From Hyphomicrobiales bacterium (lineage in GTDB: Bacteria > Pseudomonadota > Alphaproteobacteria > Rhizobiales > JAJFHC01), in the NCBI GenBank assembly GCA_021775835.1, contig JAJFHC010000035.1:1-22404 (forward strand): a stretch of 22,404 bases of DNA, read 5' to 3'. The position numbers and the translations under genes are program-made. Under the pieces are notes generated by a model. That model made no database searches, had not been told where the DNA came from, and saw nothing but the letters and a program-made list of their open reading frames with translations. Every line of letters begins with the position of its first letter. Position 1 is the first letter of the stretch. Below are positions 12,609 to 20,945 of this stretch, piece after piece.

Positions 12609-14234
12609 TTGCCCCGTACCCGAAAGAGAGCCAACAAGGTCGGAAATCTATCGGCTCAGGAAATCGAGCACCTCAAGACGTTGCAGCGTGGGATAGATCT
12701 GCAGCGGGAAGAAAAGTTGAAGGAAGCGGAATTCTGCTATCAGCTTGTTCTCCGCGATTCCGCAGACCATCCCGATGCCAACAACCTCATGGGCACCCTG
12801 GCGATAGAGGCCGATGAACTGGCCATCGCGGTTGATTTCTTCAAGAAGGCTCTGAAGAAGCGCCCCAAGGATCCAAATTTCCGAAACAACCTTGGAAATG
12901 CCTTCGTGCTTGCAAAGGAACCCAGCGAGGCTGTTTCTCATCTTCGCCGCGCAATCAAAGCAAAGCCTGATTTCGTCGAAGCACTCGTCAATCTGGCCAA
13001 CGCTTATCGACAACTTGGACGGGCAACCCTTGCCCGTGAACAATTTGAGAAAGCCGTGAGGCTTCATCCCGATCATCCGTCGGCTCTGATTGGCTTTGGT
13101 GAAGTTCTGACGGAACTGGGCGAGATGGACGAGGCCATCAGCGTCTTTCGCGATGCCATCAAGCGGAACGTATCGCCTGCACAAGCATTCCATTACCTCT
13201 CCACTGTTCACACATTTTCGACAAACGATCCGGAGCCAGATCTGATTGAGGATAGAATTGCAGATCCGACGCTGGACGAAATGGAACGTGTTTCACTTCA
13301 TCACTCCGCGGGGAAAATGCAGAGTGACCTGAAACGGCATGATGACGCCTTTGCGCATTTCAGCAAGGCGAAGGAAATTGTCGGCGCCAACTTCCATATC
13401 GCCAAGCACCGCAAGACGTATGACCAAGTTTCGTCTCTGTTCACTCCTGCCTTTTTTGATGAGCGAAAAGATTTTGGCGTGGCCAGTGAGCGCCCCGTAT
13501 TCATCGTTGGCATGCCCCGTTCGGGCACAACGTTGACCGAACAGATTGCCGCGAGCCATCCCAAGGTGTTCGGTGCCGGTGAATTGTCTGATGTGCGCCA
13601 GTTAATCACCTCGATATCCGGAAGCACTATCGAAGGTCAGGCGTTCGTCCGCGAAATGGGTGACATGACGCCTGCCCGGTCGCGGGAACTTGCCGAGCGA
13701 TATCTCGCTGTTCTCAAAAAACACTCAAGGTCAGCCGAGCGGGTGACCGACAAGCTGCCGCACAATTTCGAGCTGCTTGGATTTATCGCCTTGTTGTTCC
13801 CCAACGCCAAGGTTGTCCATTGCCGCCGTAATCCGATCGACACGTGCGTTTCGTGCTTCACGCATCAGTTCTCCGACTTCCACGGGTACAACAGCAATCT
13901 GAACAAGCTGGGACTCTATTATCGCGAATATGTACGGCTCATGCAGCATTGGGAAACAGCGTTGCCAATGACAATCTTCGAAAACCGCTATGAGACGATG
14001 ACCTCGGACCAGGAAGCCCAGACCCGCAAACTGATCGATCACATTGGCCTGGAATGGGACGACCGGTGTCTCACATTCTATGAAACCAAACGTTTGGTCC
14101 AAACCCCGAGCCGTTGGCAAGTTCGGCAACCGATTTATCGCAGCTCGGTCAAGAGCTGGAAGAAGTACGAACAGCACCTTGGGCCGCTGATTGATGCACT
14201 CGGCGACCTCGTTGCAAACGACGAGCCGTCATGA
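12609..14234 (+). CDS. TPR-repeat sulfotransferase family protein
   Basis: This 541-aa protein has a basic N-terminus, then about four to five tetratricopeptide repeats (residues about 26-185). Residues about 295-535 form a PAPS-dependent sulfotransferase domain (Sulfotransfer_3-like). The 5'-phosphosulfate loop GMPRSGTT is at 301-308 and the 3'-phosphate motif around CRRNPIDTCVS at 405-415. A conserved C-terminal QTPSRWQVRQPIY segment (498-510) fits bacterial TPR-sulfotransferases. The start is TTG at 12609, supported by GGAGG six bases upstream; no ATG with a comparable site is available before residue 61. There is no signal peptide, so it is predicted cytoplasmic. It likely transfers sulfate to a protein, sugar or lipid; TPRs may hold the acceptor. 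It stands alone between two repeat elements in an AT-richer segment, and neighbours give no clue to the acceptor. Confidence 0.85.
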   Translation: MPRTRKRANKVGNLSAQEIEHLKTLQRGIDLQREEKLKEAEFCYQLVLRDSADHPDANNLMGTLAIEADELAIAVDFFKKALKKRPKDPNFRNNLGNAFVLAKEPSEAVSHLRRAIKAKPDFVEALVNLANAYRQLGRATLAREQFEKAVRLHPDHPSALIGFGEVLTELGEMDEAISVFRDAIKRNVSPAQAFHYLSTVHTFSTNDPEPDLIEDRIADPTLDEMERVSLHHSAGKMQSDLKRHDDAFAHFSKAKEIVGANFHIAKHRKTYDQVSSLFTPAFFDERKDFGVASERPVFIVGMPRSGTTLTEQIAASHPKVFGAGELSDVRQLITSISGSTIEGQAFVREMGDMTPARSRELAERYLAVLKKHSRSAERVTDKLPHNFELLGFIALLFPNAKVVHCRRNPIDTCVSCFTHQFSDFHGYNSNLNKLGLYYREYVRLMQHWETALPMTIFENRYETMTSDQEAQTRKLIDHIGLEWDDRCLTFYETKRLVQTPSRWQVRQPIYRSSVKSWKKYEQHLGPLIDALGDLVANDEPS

Positions 14235-14310
14235 GATGAGCCGCAATTCTAGAGCCCGCCACACCCAATTGACCTCACCGCTTCGAGATCGGACACTGCG
14301 CCAAACCTCT

Positions 14311-14400
14311 CCTCGTCACACCGGCGACGGCCGGTGTCCAGGGGCAATGCTGCATGGTCTCTTAGTCGCTCATGGATTGCGGTTTTCACCGCAATGACAA
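14311..14400. repeat. Degenerate double-hairpin intergenic repeat
   Basis: ACACCGGC-GACG-GCCGGTGT (14318-14337) and ATTGCGG-TTTTCA-CCGCAAT (14376-14395) are two perfect hairpins. They are flanked by GTCA (14315-14318) and TGAC (14395-14398) in inverted order. The pattern CTCGTCA...GTGTCCAG...TGGATTGC...AATGAC resembles a dispersed alphaproteobacterial repeat that has partly decayed. It lies between the convergent sulfotransferase and NTF2-like genes and may act as a two-way terminator. The rest of the 217-bp gap shows nothing. Confidence 0.65.
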
Positions 14401-14451
14401 AGAGTGTGCGAATTCAAGCTGATTGAGTGCAACGTGGATTGGCTCGCGGCT

Positions 14452-14868
14452 CTATCCATCAGGCATGGCGGCTACTGCGGCACGGGCGGTGTCGAAGATC
14501 TCGGTAAACTCCACGATCCTGCCATCTTCGAATTTCCACAGCGCCGCCGCCAGAACCTCTGCCGTCTTTCCGGTCTTCTTGTTGGTCCAGGCGCAATGTC
14601 CGAACATGGCAACCTGATCACCGTCTTCGAGCAGTTGGTCCACGGTCCAGTGAACCATGCTCCATTCGGCAAGAATGCTTGTCAGATACTCAACGGCTTC
14701 GGCCTTGGAGTGGCGGTCCCTGGCGAAGGAAAGGCCTGGAGTATCCTCTGAGATTGACCGGATGCGGATCGAATCGCTGAACAATTCCAGCCACTGCTCG
14801 GCGCTGCCACCTTTGGTTTCGTCCCAAGCAGAATAGGCCGCTTTCAGGTTTTCCAGATTTTTTGACAT
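14452..14868 (-). CDS. NTF2/SnoaL-like domain protein, function unknown
   Basis: This 138-aa protein has the fold signature of the SnoaL/NTF2-like superfamily: an N-terminal helix (NLENLKAAYSAW), a strand with many isoleucines, then alternating strands ending in the typical ALWKFEDGRIVEFTEIFD (residues 109-126). Such proteins are small cone-shaped enzymes or binding proteins with very varied roles (isomerases, dehydratases, polyketide cyclases), so no reaction can be assigned. The start is placed at the second of two adjacent ATGs (14868), because GAGGG ends five bases before it; a longer reading from 14964 would add 32 residues without a ribosome binding site. It is monocistronic, convergent with the sulfotransferase gene and divergent from the FMN-protein gene. 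Confidence 0.78.
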   Translation of the reverse strand: MSKNLENLKAAYSAWDETKGGSAEQWLELFSDSIRIRSISEDTPGLSFARDRHSKAEAVEYLTSILAEWSMVHWTVDQLLEDGDQVAMFGHCAWTNKKTGKTAEVLAAALWKFEDGRIVEFTEIFDTARAAVAAMPDG

Positions 14869-15204
14869 CATGACCCTCAAAATTTCAGATGTTCCCGGCC
14901 AAATACTCAGGACTTCAAATCTGTTTCCAAAGAATTTCATCAATCTGGCTCTTGTACTAGCCATTTTTTTTATTCACCGTCTGGGTGATTGATCTATTAC
15001 TGGCACTTCGTTGCAACATCTTCGTGTTTTGCCGGACACAGCAACGCCCCCGAAACTCTCAACATCTTGTGAATTGTGCGTGACCGGTCGCAGCAACATA
15101 TGCCCGTAACCGGGGAGCCGTTCGATGCATCAAAGCAACAGCCGGCGCACAACTGTCTGAGTGGCATTCCGGCCATGTCCGTCGAAACCGAAGAGGGGAA
15201 TTTC
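14869..15204. other. Divergent intergenic region, 336 bp
   Basis: This region must hold promoters for the minus-strand NTF2-like gene and the plus-strand three-gene operon. It has a run of eight or more T near 14965-14972, a small inverted repeat TCACC/GGTGA just after it, and a repeated CAACATCTT (near 15016 and 15060). The plus-strand frame is open upstream of 15205 but this extension lacks a ribosome binding site and protein-like composition. No promoter could be assigned with confidence. Confidence 0.4.
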
Positions 15205-16719
15205 ATGACATCGATGGTTCCAGAGTTCGTTATCCAGCTCATGATCGTGTTGGCGGTCCTGTTTCTGTTCGTGGTCGGCATCGCCGTTCTGGTGGTCGTC
15301 TACATGTACGTGGTCGACGTCACCCAGACCACGCATGCCATCCGGCGCAACTTTCCCGTCGTCGGGCGCTTCCGTTATTTCTTCGAGCATATGGGCGAGT
15401 TCTTCCGGCAGTACTTCTTTGCCATGGACAGAGAGGAAATGCCGTTCAACCGGGAACAGCGCTCCTACGTCTATCGGGCGGCCAAGGATGTCGACACGAC
15501 GGTTGCCTTCGGCTCGACGCGCGACCTGCGGCCCGTGGGTACGGTGATGTTCGTAAACTGCCCCTTCCCCACGCTGGAAAAAGATGCCCAGAAGACGCCA
15601 TCCCTGGAAATCGGTCCCCATTGCGAAAAACCCTATCTCGCGAACAGCGTGTTCAATATCTCAGGCATGAGTTTTGGCGCGATCTCCGTGCCCGCGGTAA
15701 CAGCGCTGTCGAACGGGGCGGCCAAAGCCGGGTGCTGGTACAATACTGGCGAGGGCGGCCTGTCGCCCTATCACCTGAAAGGCGGTTGCGACATCGTCTT
15801 TCAGATCGGCACGGCGAAGTACGGCGTGCGCGACGACGACGGCAACCTCAGCGAAGACAAACTTCGTGCAGTAGCGGCCCATGAACAGGTACGCATGTTC
15901 GAGATCAAGCTCAGTCAGGGTGCCAAGCCCGGCAAGGGCGGCATTTTGCCGGGCGCCAAGGTTACGCCCGAGATCTCGGAGGTACGCGGCATCCCGGTCG
16001 GTGAAGACTCGATCAGCCCGAACCGTCATCCGGAGATCGACAACGCTTCGGAACTGCTCGACTTCATCGGCCGGGTCCGTGCCGTGACCGGCAAACCGGT
16101 GGGCTTCAAAGCCGTCATTGGCGCCTATGGCTGGCTCGACGGGTTCTTTGCGGAAATCAACCGCCGGGGGATTGAAAGCGCCCCGGACTTCATCACCATC
16201 GACAGCGCCGATGGCGGCACGGGGGCTGCCCCCACAAGCCTGATGGATTATGTGGGCCTGCCAATCTGGGAAAGCCTGCCGATGGTGGTCGATCGGCTTA
16301 CTGCCCACGGGCTGCGGGACCGCATCAAAGTCATTGCCTCGGGCAAGATGATCACGCCTGCAGATGTTGCCTGGGCGCTTTGCATCGGTGCGGATTTTTG
16401 TGTGTCCGCCCGTGGCTTCATGATGTCCCTGGGCTGTATCCAGGCCCTGCAATGCAACAAGAACACCTGCCCGACCGGCATCACCACCCACGATCCGAAA
16501 CTTCAGATCGGACTGGACCCTACCGATAAAGCTGAACGGGTTGCCCATTACGTGCTAAACCTTGTCCATGAGGTGGAAGTGATTGCACATTCCTGCGGGG
16601 TGCCTCATCCGCGATTGCTGAAACGTTATCACGCAAGAATCGTCCGTCCGGACGGCCGGTCGGAACAGCTGAGCGAAATCTATCCGGATCCCGAACCTGT
16701 CAGTGCCGCTGCACAATAG
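15205..16719 (+). CDS. Membrane-anchored FMN-binding glutamate-synthase-like protein
   Basis: This 504-aa protein begins with one strong transmembrane segment (residues about 8-37). The remainder is the FMN/iron-sulfur domain of glutamate synthase (GltS/GOGAT large-subunit type TIM barrel). Visible signatures are SGMSFGAIS (153-161), TGEGGLSPYH (181-190), the glycine-rich IDSADGGTGAAP (332-343), and a 3Fe-4S cysteine set C411-x5-C417-x4-C422 as in true glutamate synthases. It lacks the glutamine amidotransferase domain, so ammonia would have to come from elsewhere, or the reaction is different. The start is set by GAGGGG a few bases before the ATG at 15205 and by the transmembrane helix directly after it. 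It is the first gene of a presumed operon with an aldehyde dehydrogenase (46 bp apart) and a TPP enzyme. Fold assignment is firm; the real reaction is unknown. Confidence 0.85.
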   Translation: MTSMVPEFVIQLMIVLAVLFLFVVGIAVLVVVYMYVVDVTQTTHAIRRNFPVVGRFRYFFEHMGEFFRQYFFAMDREEMPFNREQRSYVYRAAKDVDTTVAFGSTRDLRPVGTVMFVNCPFPTLEKDAQKTPSLEIGPHCEKPYLANSVFNISGMSFGAISVPAVTALSNGAAKAGCWYNTGEGGLSPYHLKGGCDIVFQIGTAKYGVRDDDGNLSEDKLRAVAAHEQVRMFEIKLSQGAKPGKGGILPGAKVTPEISEVRGIPVGEDSISPNRHPEIDNASELLDFIGRVRAVTGKPVGFKAVIGAYGWLDGFFAEINRRGIESAPDFITIDSADGGTGAAPTSLMDYVGLPIWESLPMVVDRLTAHGLRDRIKVIASGKMITPADVAWALCIGADFCVSARGFMMSLGCIQALQCNKNTCPTGITTHDPKLQIGLDPTDKAERVAHYVLNLVHEVEVIAHSCGVPHPRLLKRYHARIVRPDGRSEQLSEIYPDPEPVSAAAQ

Positions 16720-16765
16720 TGCATTTGAAACCCGGCACGCAAAACGAACAAGGGGCCCCCAAAAC

Positions 16766-18172
16766 ATGTCCGATAACAAGACCAGTCTCACGGTGACGGC
16801 ACCCTACGACGGTGCGGTCATTGCCAATCTCCAGACGGATGATGCGCAGAGTATCGAGGCGGCACTCGACACTGCTTACGGCCTGTACCGCAATCGATCG
16901 GGCTGGCTTGCCCTTCATCAACGCATCGAGATCCTCGAGAAAGCCGCCGGACTGATGACCGAACGGGCCGATGAGTTGGCCCTGCAGGCTGCCACGGAAG
17001 GCGGCAAGCCACTGCCGGACTCTGTTGTCGAGGTGACCCGGGCGATCGAAAGCGTACGGCTGGCGGCAGACACCGCACGGACGGAAGCCGGTGAGGTCAT
17101 TCCCATGGGCACCAACAAGGCATCGGTCGGACGGTTGGCGTTTACGCAGAAAGAACCGATCGGCGTTGTCGTCGCTGTCAGCGCCTTCAACCATCCGCTC
17201 AACCTGATTGCCCATCAGGTCGCCCCTGCCGTGGCGGCAGGCTGCCCGGTCGTGGTCAAGCCATCCAACGACACACCAATGTCGTGCATCTCGTTTGTCG
17301 AGATTCTTCATGAAGCCGGCCTGCCTGAACCCTGGTGTCGGGTCGTCCTGCCCGCAGCGCGGGACTTGTCGGAAAAACTCGTGACCGACCCAAGAGTGGG
17401 GTTTTTTTCGTTCATCGGCAGCGCCGGTGTCGGCTGGCACCTGCGGTCGAAGCTGGCGCCCGGCGCCCGGTGTGCCCTGGAACATGGTGGCGTGGCACCG
17501 GTGATTCTGTGTGACGATGCCAATCTCGACGACGTTGTGCCGACATTGGCCAAGGGTGCTTTTTATCATGCCGGCCAGGTTTGTGTTTCGGTTCAAAGAG
17601 TGTTTGCGGCTCCGGAAGTTGCCGAACGATTTGCCGCGATGCTCGGTGAAGCGGCGGCCAAGATGACTGTCGGCGACCCGCGACTGGGGGATACCGAGGT
17701 TGGCCCTCTCATTCGCAATCGCGAGGTCGACCGGGTGGAAAAATGGATTGCCGATGCGGCAGCCGGCGGGGCCAGGGTTCTCAGCGGTGGAGAACGTATC
17801 AGCGATAGCCTGTATCAGCCGACGGTCCTGTTCGACCCGGCCCCCGATGCCACGATTTCGACCTCGGAAGTGTTCGGGCCGGCGGCGTGCATTTATCCTG
17901 TCGCGACCATGGAAGAAGCCATAGAGCGGGCCAATGCCCTGCCGTTCTCCTTCCAGGCATCCGTCTTCACGCACGATATCGACCGGGCGATGGCGGCCTA
18001 CAAGAACCTCGACGCCAGTGCGGTCATGGTCAACGATCATACCGCGTTCCGGGTCGACTGGATGCCGTTTGCCGGCCTGCGCCAGAGCGGCTTAGGCATA
18101 GGCGGCATTCCGCATACGTTGCATGACATGCAAATCGATAAGATGATGGTGCTGAAGTCGGACCGTCTTTGA
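16766..18172 (+). CDS. NAD(P)-dependent aldehyde dehydrogenase family protein
   Basis: This 468-aa protein is of the ALDH superfamily and converts an aldehyde to a carboxylic acid. Catalytic residues are all present: N142 in SAFNHP, K165 in VVVKPS, E239 in LEHGG, C273 in GQVCVS, and E368 in SEVFGP. It has no signal peptide. AAGGGG lies about ten bases before the chosen ATG; an in-frame ATG at 16703 would overlap the preceding gene and lacks support. The LEHGG motif (His instead of the common Leu) and the short length place it outside the best-known betaine-aldehyde or methylmalonate-semialdehyde types; a succinate-semialdehyde- or lactaldehyde-like subgroup is possible. It lies between the FMN protein and the TPP enzyme, so its aldehyde is probably made or used in that shared pathway. 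Confidence 0.87.
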   Translation: MSDNKTSLTVTAPYDGAVIANLQTDDAQSIEAALDTAYGLYRNRSGWLALHQRIEILEKAAGLMTERADELALQAATEGGKPLPDSVVEVTRAIESVRLAADTARTEAGEVIPMGTNKASVGRLAFTQKEPIGVVVAVSAFNHPLNLIAHQVAPAVAAGCPVVVKPSNDTPMSCISFVEILHEAGLPEPWCRVVLPAARDLSEKLVTDPRVGFFSFIGSAGVGWHLRSKLAPGARCALEHGGVAPVILCDDANLDDVVPTLAKGAFYHAGQVCVSVQRVFAAPEVAERFAAMLGEAAAKMTVGDPRLGDTEVGPLIRNREVDRVEKWIADAAAGGARVLSGGERISDSLYQPTVLFDPAPDATISTSEVFGPAACIYPVATMEEAIERANALPFSFQASVFTHDIDRAMAAYKNLDASAVMVNDHTAFRVDWMPFAGLRQSGLGIGGIPHTLHDMQIDKMMVLKSDRL

Positions 18173-18253
18173 CAGCCTATCGATAAACAGAGTTCAAACG
18201 GGTTCAATTGACCAGCGGGCGTCCACGCCTACAAAAACAAAGGGAGAAAACCG

Positions 18254-19912
18254 GTGAAAGCATCCGATCTTTTCGTTAAGAGCCTCGAGGCCGAAGGTGT
18301 TGAGCGTATTTACGGTGTGCCGGGCGAGGAAAATGCGGACTTCATGATTTCACTCCTGAACTCCGACATCGACTTCGTTCTGTGCCGCCACGAACAGGCT
18401 GCGGCCTTCATGGCCGATGCCTACGGGCGTCTGACCGGCAAGGCCGGCGTTTGCCTGGCGACCCTTGGGCCGGGCGCCACCAACCTGGTCACCGGGATCG
18501 CCGACGCCAACATGGACCGGGCGCCACTGGTGGCGATTATCGGACAGGGCTCGACCGCTCGCCTGCACAAGGAAAGCCATCAGAACATGGATGCCATCGC
18601 CATGTTCGCACCGATCTCAAAGTGGTCGCACTCCATTCAGAACGCCAAGACGATCCCGGAAGTCGTGCGCAAGGCCTTCAAGGTTGCCGAGATGGAAAAA
18701 CCCGGTGCCACGATCATTGAACTGCCCGAGGACGTGGCCAAAGACGAGGTCGATCTCAAACCGATGACGCCGTTGAAGACGAGGCGTCCGGCCGCCGACT
18801 GGAAGGCCGTCACCCAGGCTGTCGACCTGATCGGTGAGGCCACATCGCCGCTCATTCTGGCCGGCAACGGCACTGTACGCAAACGTGCCGCCCTGCAGCT
18901 CAGGCGCCTGGCCGCCAAGACCGGCATTCCGGTGGTCAATACCTTCATGGGCAAGGGTGCGATTTCCATGGACGACCCCCATTGTCTCTACACGATCGGC
19001 CTGCAGGGCAAGGATCATGTGCTGAAGGCGTTCAAGAAAGCCGACCTGATCATCTCGGCCGGTTACGACCTGGTTGAATATGCGCCGGAGTTCTGGAACC
19101 CGGAACGTGACAAGAAGATCATCCACATCGATTTCAGCCCGGCCGAAATCGACGAGGCCTACCCGGTGACGGTCGATATCGTGTCGGATACCGCCGACGC
19201 GCTGTGGCAGATCAACGAAAGGCTCAATGACAAGTTCGAGGGCATACTCCCCTTGTATGACATTGGCGACTGGGCGTCGCTGCGCCAGGATATCCATGAC
19301 GACCTGACGGCGGAGGCGGCAGACGTCTCGTTTCCCATGAAACCTCAGCGCATCATCAACGATATCCGGTCAGCGCTTGGACCGTCGGACATCCTGTTGT
19401 CGGACGTGGGCGCCCACAAGATGTGGGTCAGCCGCTATTACCAGTGCGTGGAGCCCAACACCTGCCTGATCTCCAACGGCTTCTGCTCCATGGGGTTCGC
19501 CCTGCCCGGCGCCATCGGTGCCAAGTTCGCGCACCCCGACAAAAAGGTCGTGGCGGTGTGCGGCGATGCCGGTTTCCTGATGAACGTGCAGGACCTGGAA
19601 ACCGCCGTCCGGCGCAAGGTTGCCTTCGTGTGCATTGTCTGGCTCGACGGCGAATACGGCCTGATCAAGTGGAAGCAGCAGAACCATTTCGATGGGCGCC
19701 ACTCCGATCTGGCGTTCACCAACCCGGACATGGAAGGCCTTGCGAAATCCTTCGGCATGTGGGGCAAGCGGGTCATGAGTGCGGAAGACTTTGCGCCGAC
19801 GCTTGATGAAGCCCTGGCGCACGACGGCCCGGCTCTGATTGCGGTGGATGTCAATTACGAGGAGAACCGTAAGCTGACGAAGCGCCTGGGCGAAATCGAG
19901 CTGCCGATCTGA
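18254..19912 (+). CDS. TPP-dependent acetolactate-synthase-like enzyme (catabolic AlsS type)
   Basis: This 552-aa protein has the three-domain layout of the acetolactate synthase/pyruvate oxidase family. The catalytic glutamate E47 lies in CRHEQAA, GPGATN is at 72-77, the central domain spans about 190-330, and the TPP-binding GDAGF motif is at 437-441. The second Mg ligand position is D465 (W-L-D-G), as in catabolic AlsS (D-x26-D) rather than the Asn of biosynthetic or sulfoacetaldehyde-acting enzymes. No small regulatory subunit gene is nearby, which also fits a catabolic role. The start is GTG at 18254 with AGGGAG seven bases upstream. It decarboxylates a 2-oxo acid and transfers the unit to an acceptor; pyruvate is the default guess, but the ALDH and FMN-protein neighbours hint at another substrate. 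It is the last gene of the operon, followed by a hairpin. Confidence 0.85.
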   Translation: MKASDLFVKSLEAEGVERIYGVPGEENADFMISLLNSDIDFVLCRHEQAAAFMADAYGRLTGKAGVCLATLGPGATNLVTGIADANMDRAPLVAIIGQGSTARLHKESHQNMDAIAMFAPISKWSHSIQNAKTIPEVVRKAFKVAEMEKPGATIIELPEDVAKDEVDLKPMTPLKTRRPAADWKAVTQAVDLIGEATSPLILAGNGTVRKRAALQLRRLAAKTGIPVVNTFMGKGAISMDDPHCLYTIGLQGKDHVLKAFKKADLIISAGYDLVEYAPEFWNPERDKKIIHIDFSPAEIDEAYPVTVDIVSDTADALWQINERLNDKFEGILPLYDIGDWASLRQDIHDDLTAEAADVSFPMKPQRIINDIRSALGPSDILLSDVGAHKMWVSRYYQCVEPNTCLISNGFCSMGFALPGAIGAKFAHPDKKVVAVCGDAGFLMNVQDLETAVRRKVAFVCIVWLDGEYGLIKWKQQNHFDGRHSDLAFTNPDMEGLAKSFGMWGKRVMSAEDFAPTLDEALAHDGPALIAVDVNYEENRKLTKRLGEIELPI

Positions 19913-19940
19913 GGTGGCGGGTAACGGTTTGACGTCAATA

Positions 19941-19975
19941 CCAATCGTCGATGGAAGAATACCATTGGCGATTGG
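19941..19975. terminator. Strong hairpin after the TPP-enzyme gene, probable terminator
   Basis: CCAATCGTCGATGG (19941-19954) and CCATTGGCGATTGG (19962-19975) form a 14-pair stem, with two G-U pairs, around a seven-base loop. It lies 28 bases after the operon's last stop codon. There is no T-run, so it may block RNA decay or need Rho rather than act as a classical terminator. Confidence 0.5.
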
Positions 19976-20033
19976 GGGTTGCTCTTGCGTACTGGAACGC
20001 ACGCAGACAATCGCCGGAACTGATCGGTTCGAT

Positions 20034-20054
20034 GGAGATCGGTGCGTGATCTCC
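20034..20054. terminator. Inverted repeat after the PhyH gene, possible terminator
   Basis: GGAGATC (20034-20040) and GATCTCC (20048-20054) are perfect complements around GGTGCGT. It lies 12 bases beyond the stop of the minus-strand PhyH gene, in the convergent gap. No T-run follows on either strand, so the role is uncertain. Confidence 0.4.
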
Positions 20055-20066
20055 CGATATCCCAGA

Positions 20067-20945
20067 TCAAATACTTACGCTAAACCCTGGATCGACGAAG
20101 CGTGCGGCGAGTGCCGGGTCGATGCCTTGTTGCTGCGGCCACACGCGTGGGAAATATTCGCAGTCCATGGCATCGCCGAACTCAAGCCCGTGACCCTGAA
20201 AGTTGGGCCGTACCATGCCGGGGCGTTCGGCAAAGACTGCATCGTCGCCCATCCAGAACGTCGAGACCGCGCGGCGGGCATGCGTGACGGACGTGTTGCC
20301 CGGCGCGCCATGTACCGTCAGGCCGTGGAATGCGATGCAGTCCCCGGGTTCCATGTCCCAGGTCAGAATGGTGTGTTTGTCGCGCTCGGCTTCTATGTCC
20401 GGCATACGCTCAAAAACGCTTTTGTCTGAGTACAGATCCTGGCCCTTGCGTGAGAGCTCCGGCATGAACCAGCGCCCCCATCGATGGGAACCTGCTATCA
20501 GCTCGAGACACGTGTCCTTCGAGACCGGGTCGAGCGGGACCCACAGAACGCAGAATTGTTCGCCGTTGACCGGATAATAGGGTTGATCCTGATGCCAGCG
20601 CGTCCGCTTGGGCGTGCCCCTGCCTTTTGCCCAAAGTGCATCGTAGAAAAAATTGGTTTTGCCCGAACCCATCAGCCCGCCGACGACTTCGGCGGCCGGA
20701 GATTCCACAACGAAACGGCGCAATTCCGGCAGACGTTGCGCCAGGCAGAAGTCGGTGAGAAAGAATCCCTCGTCTTCGGCGCTTTGCTGCATGGTGTGAA
20801 GCGGGCCCGGTTCGGCGATATCCTTGTCGACGCCTTCACACAGCAGTTCGATCGTGTCGGGGGCGAGAACCTGGCGGAGACAAACGGCCCCGTTCTCCTG
20901 GAACTCTTCAACTTGGCGTGCCGTTGGTCGGTTCGTCGAGTTCAT
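20067..20945 (-). CDS. Phytanoyl-CoA dioxygenase (PhyH) family Fe(II)/2-oxoglutarate oxygenase
   Basis: This 292-aa protein is a double-stranded beta-helix oxygenase. The iron facial triad is H118-x-D120 (in RWHQDQP) and H212 (in TVHGAPGN). An arginine for 2-oxoglutarate binding follows at R224/R225 (HARRAVSTFW). The family hydroxylates unactivated carbons of small molecules, lipids or natural products; members include EctD and PhyH. The motif CLELIAGSHRWG (146-157) is typical of the small-molecule branch. The ATG at 20945 has TGGAGA about nine bases upstream. It is preceded by a 306-bp gap and so probably has its own promoter, although it is in line with the cysteine dioxygenase gene on the same strand. 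Its substrate cannot be read from the sequence. Confidence 0.87.
   Translation of the reverse strand: MNSTNRPTARQVEEFQENGAVCLRQVLAPDTIELLCEGVDKDIAEPGPLHTMQQSAEDEGFFLTDFCLAQRLPELRRFVVESPAAEVVGGLMGSGKTNFFYDALWAKGRGTPKRTRWHQDQPYYPVNGEQFCVLWVPLDPVSKDTCLELIAGSHRWGRWFMPELSRKGQDLYSDKSVFERMPDIEAERDKHTILTWDMEPGDCIAFHGLTVHGAPGNTSVTHARRAVSTFWMGDDAVFAERPGMVRPNFQGHGLEFGDAMDCEYFPRVWPQQQGIDPALAARFVDPGFSVSI

Noticed and set aside
18254..19912. Sulfoacetaldehyde acetyltransferase (Xsc), suggested by sulfur-related neighbours
   Set aside because: The second metal-ligand position is Asp (W-L-D-G), as in catabolic acetolactate synthases, not the N-N form; length is also shorter than usual for Xsc, and no phosphotransacetylase gene is adjacent.
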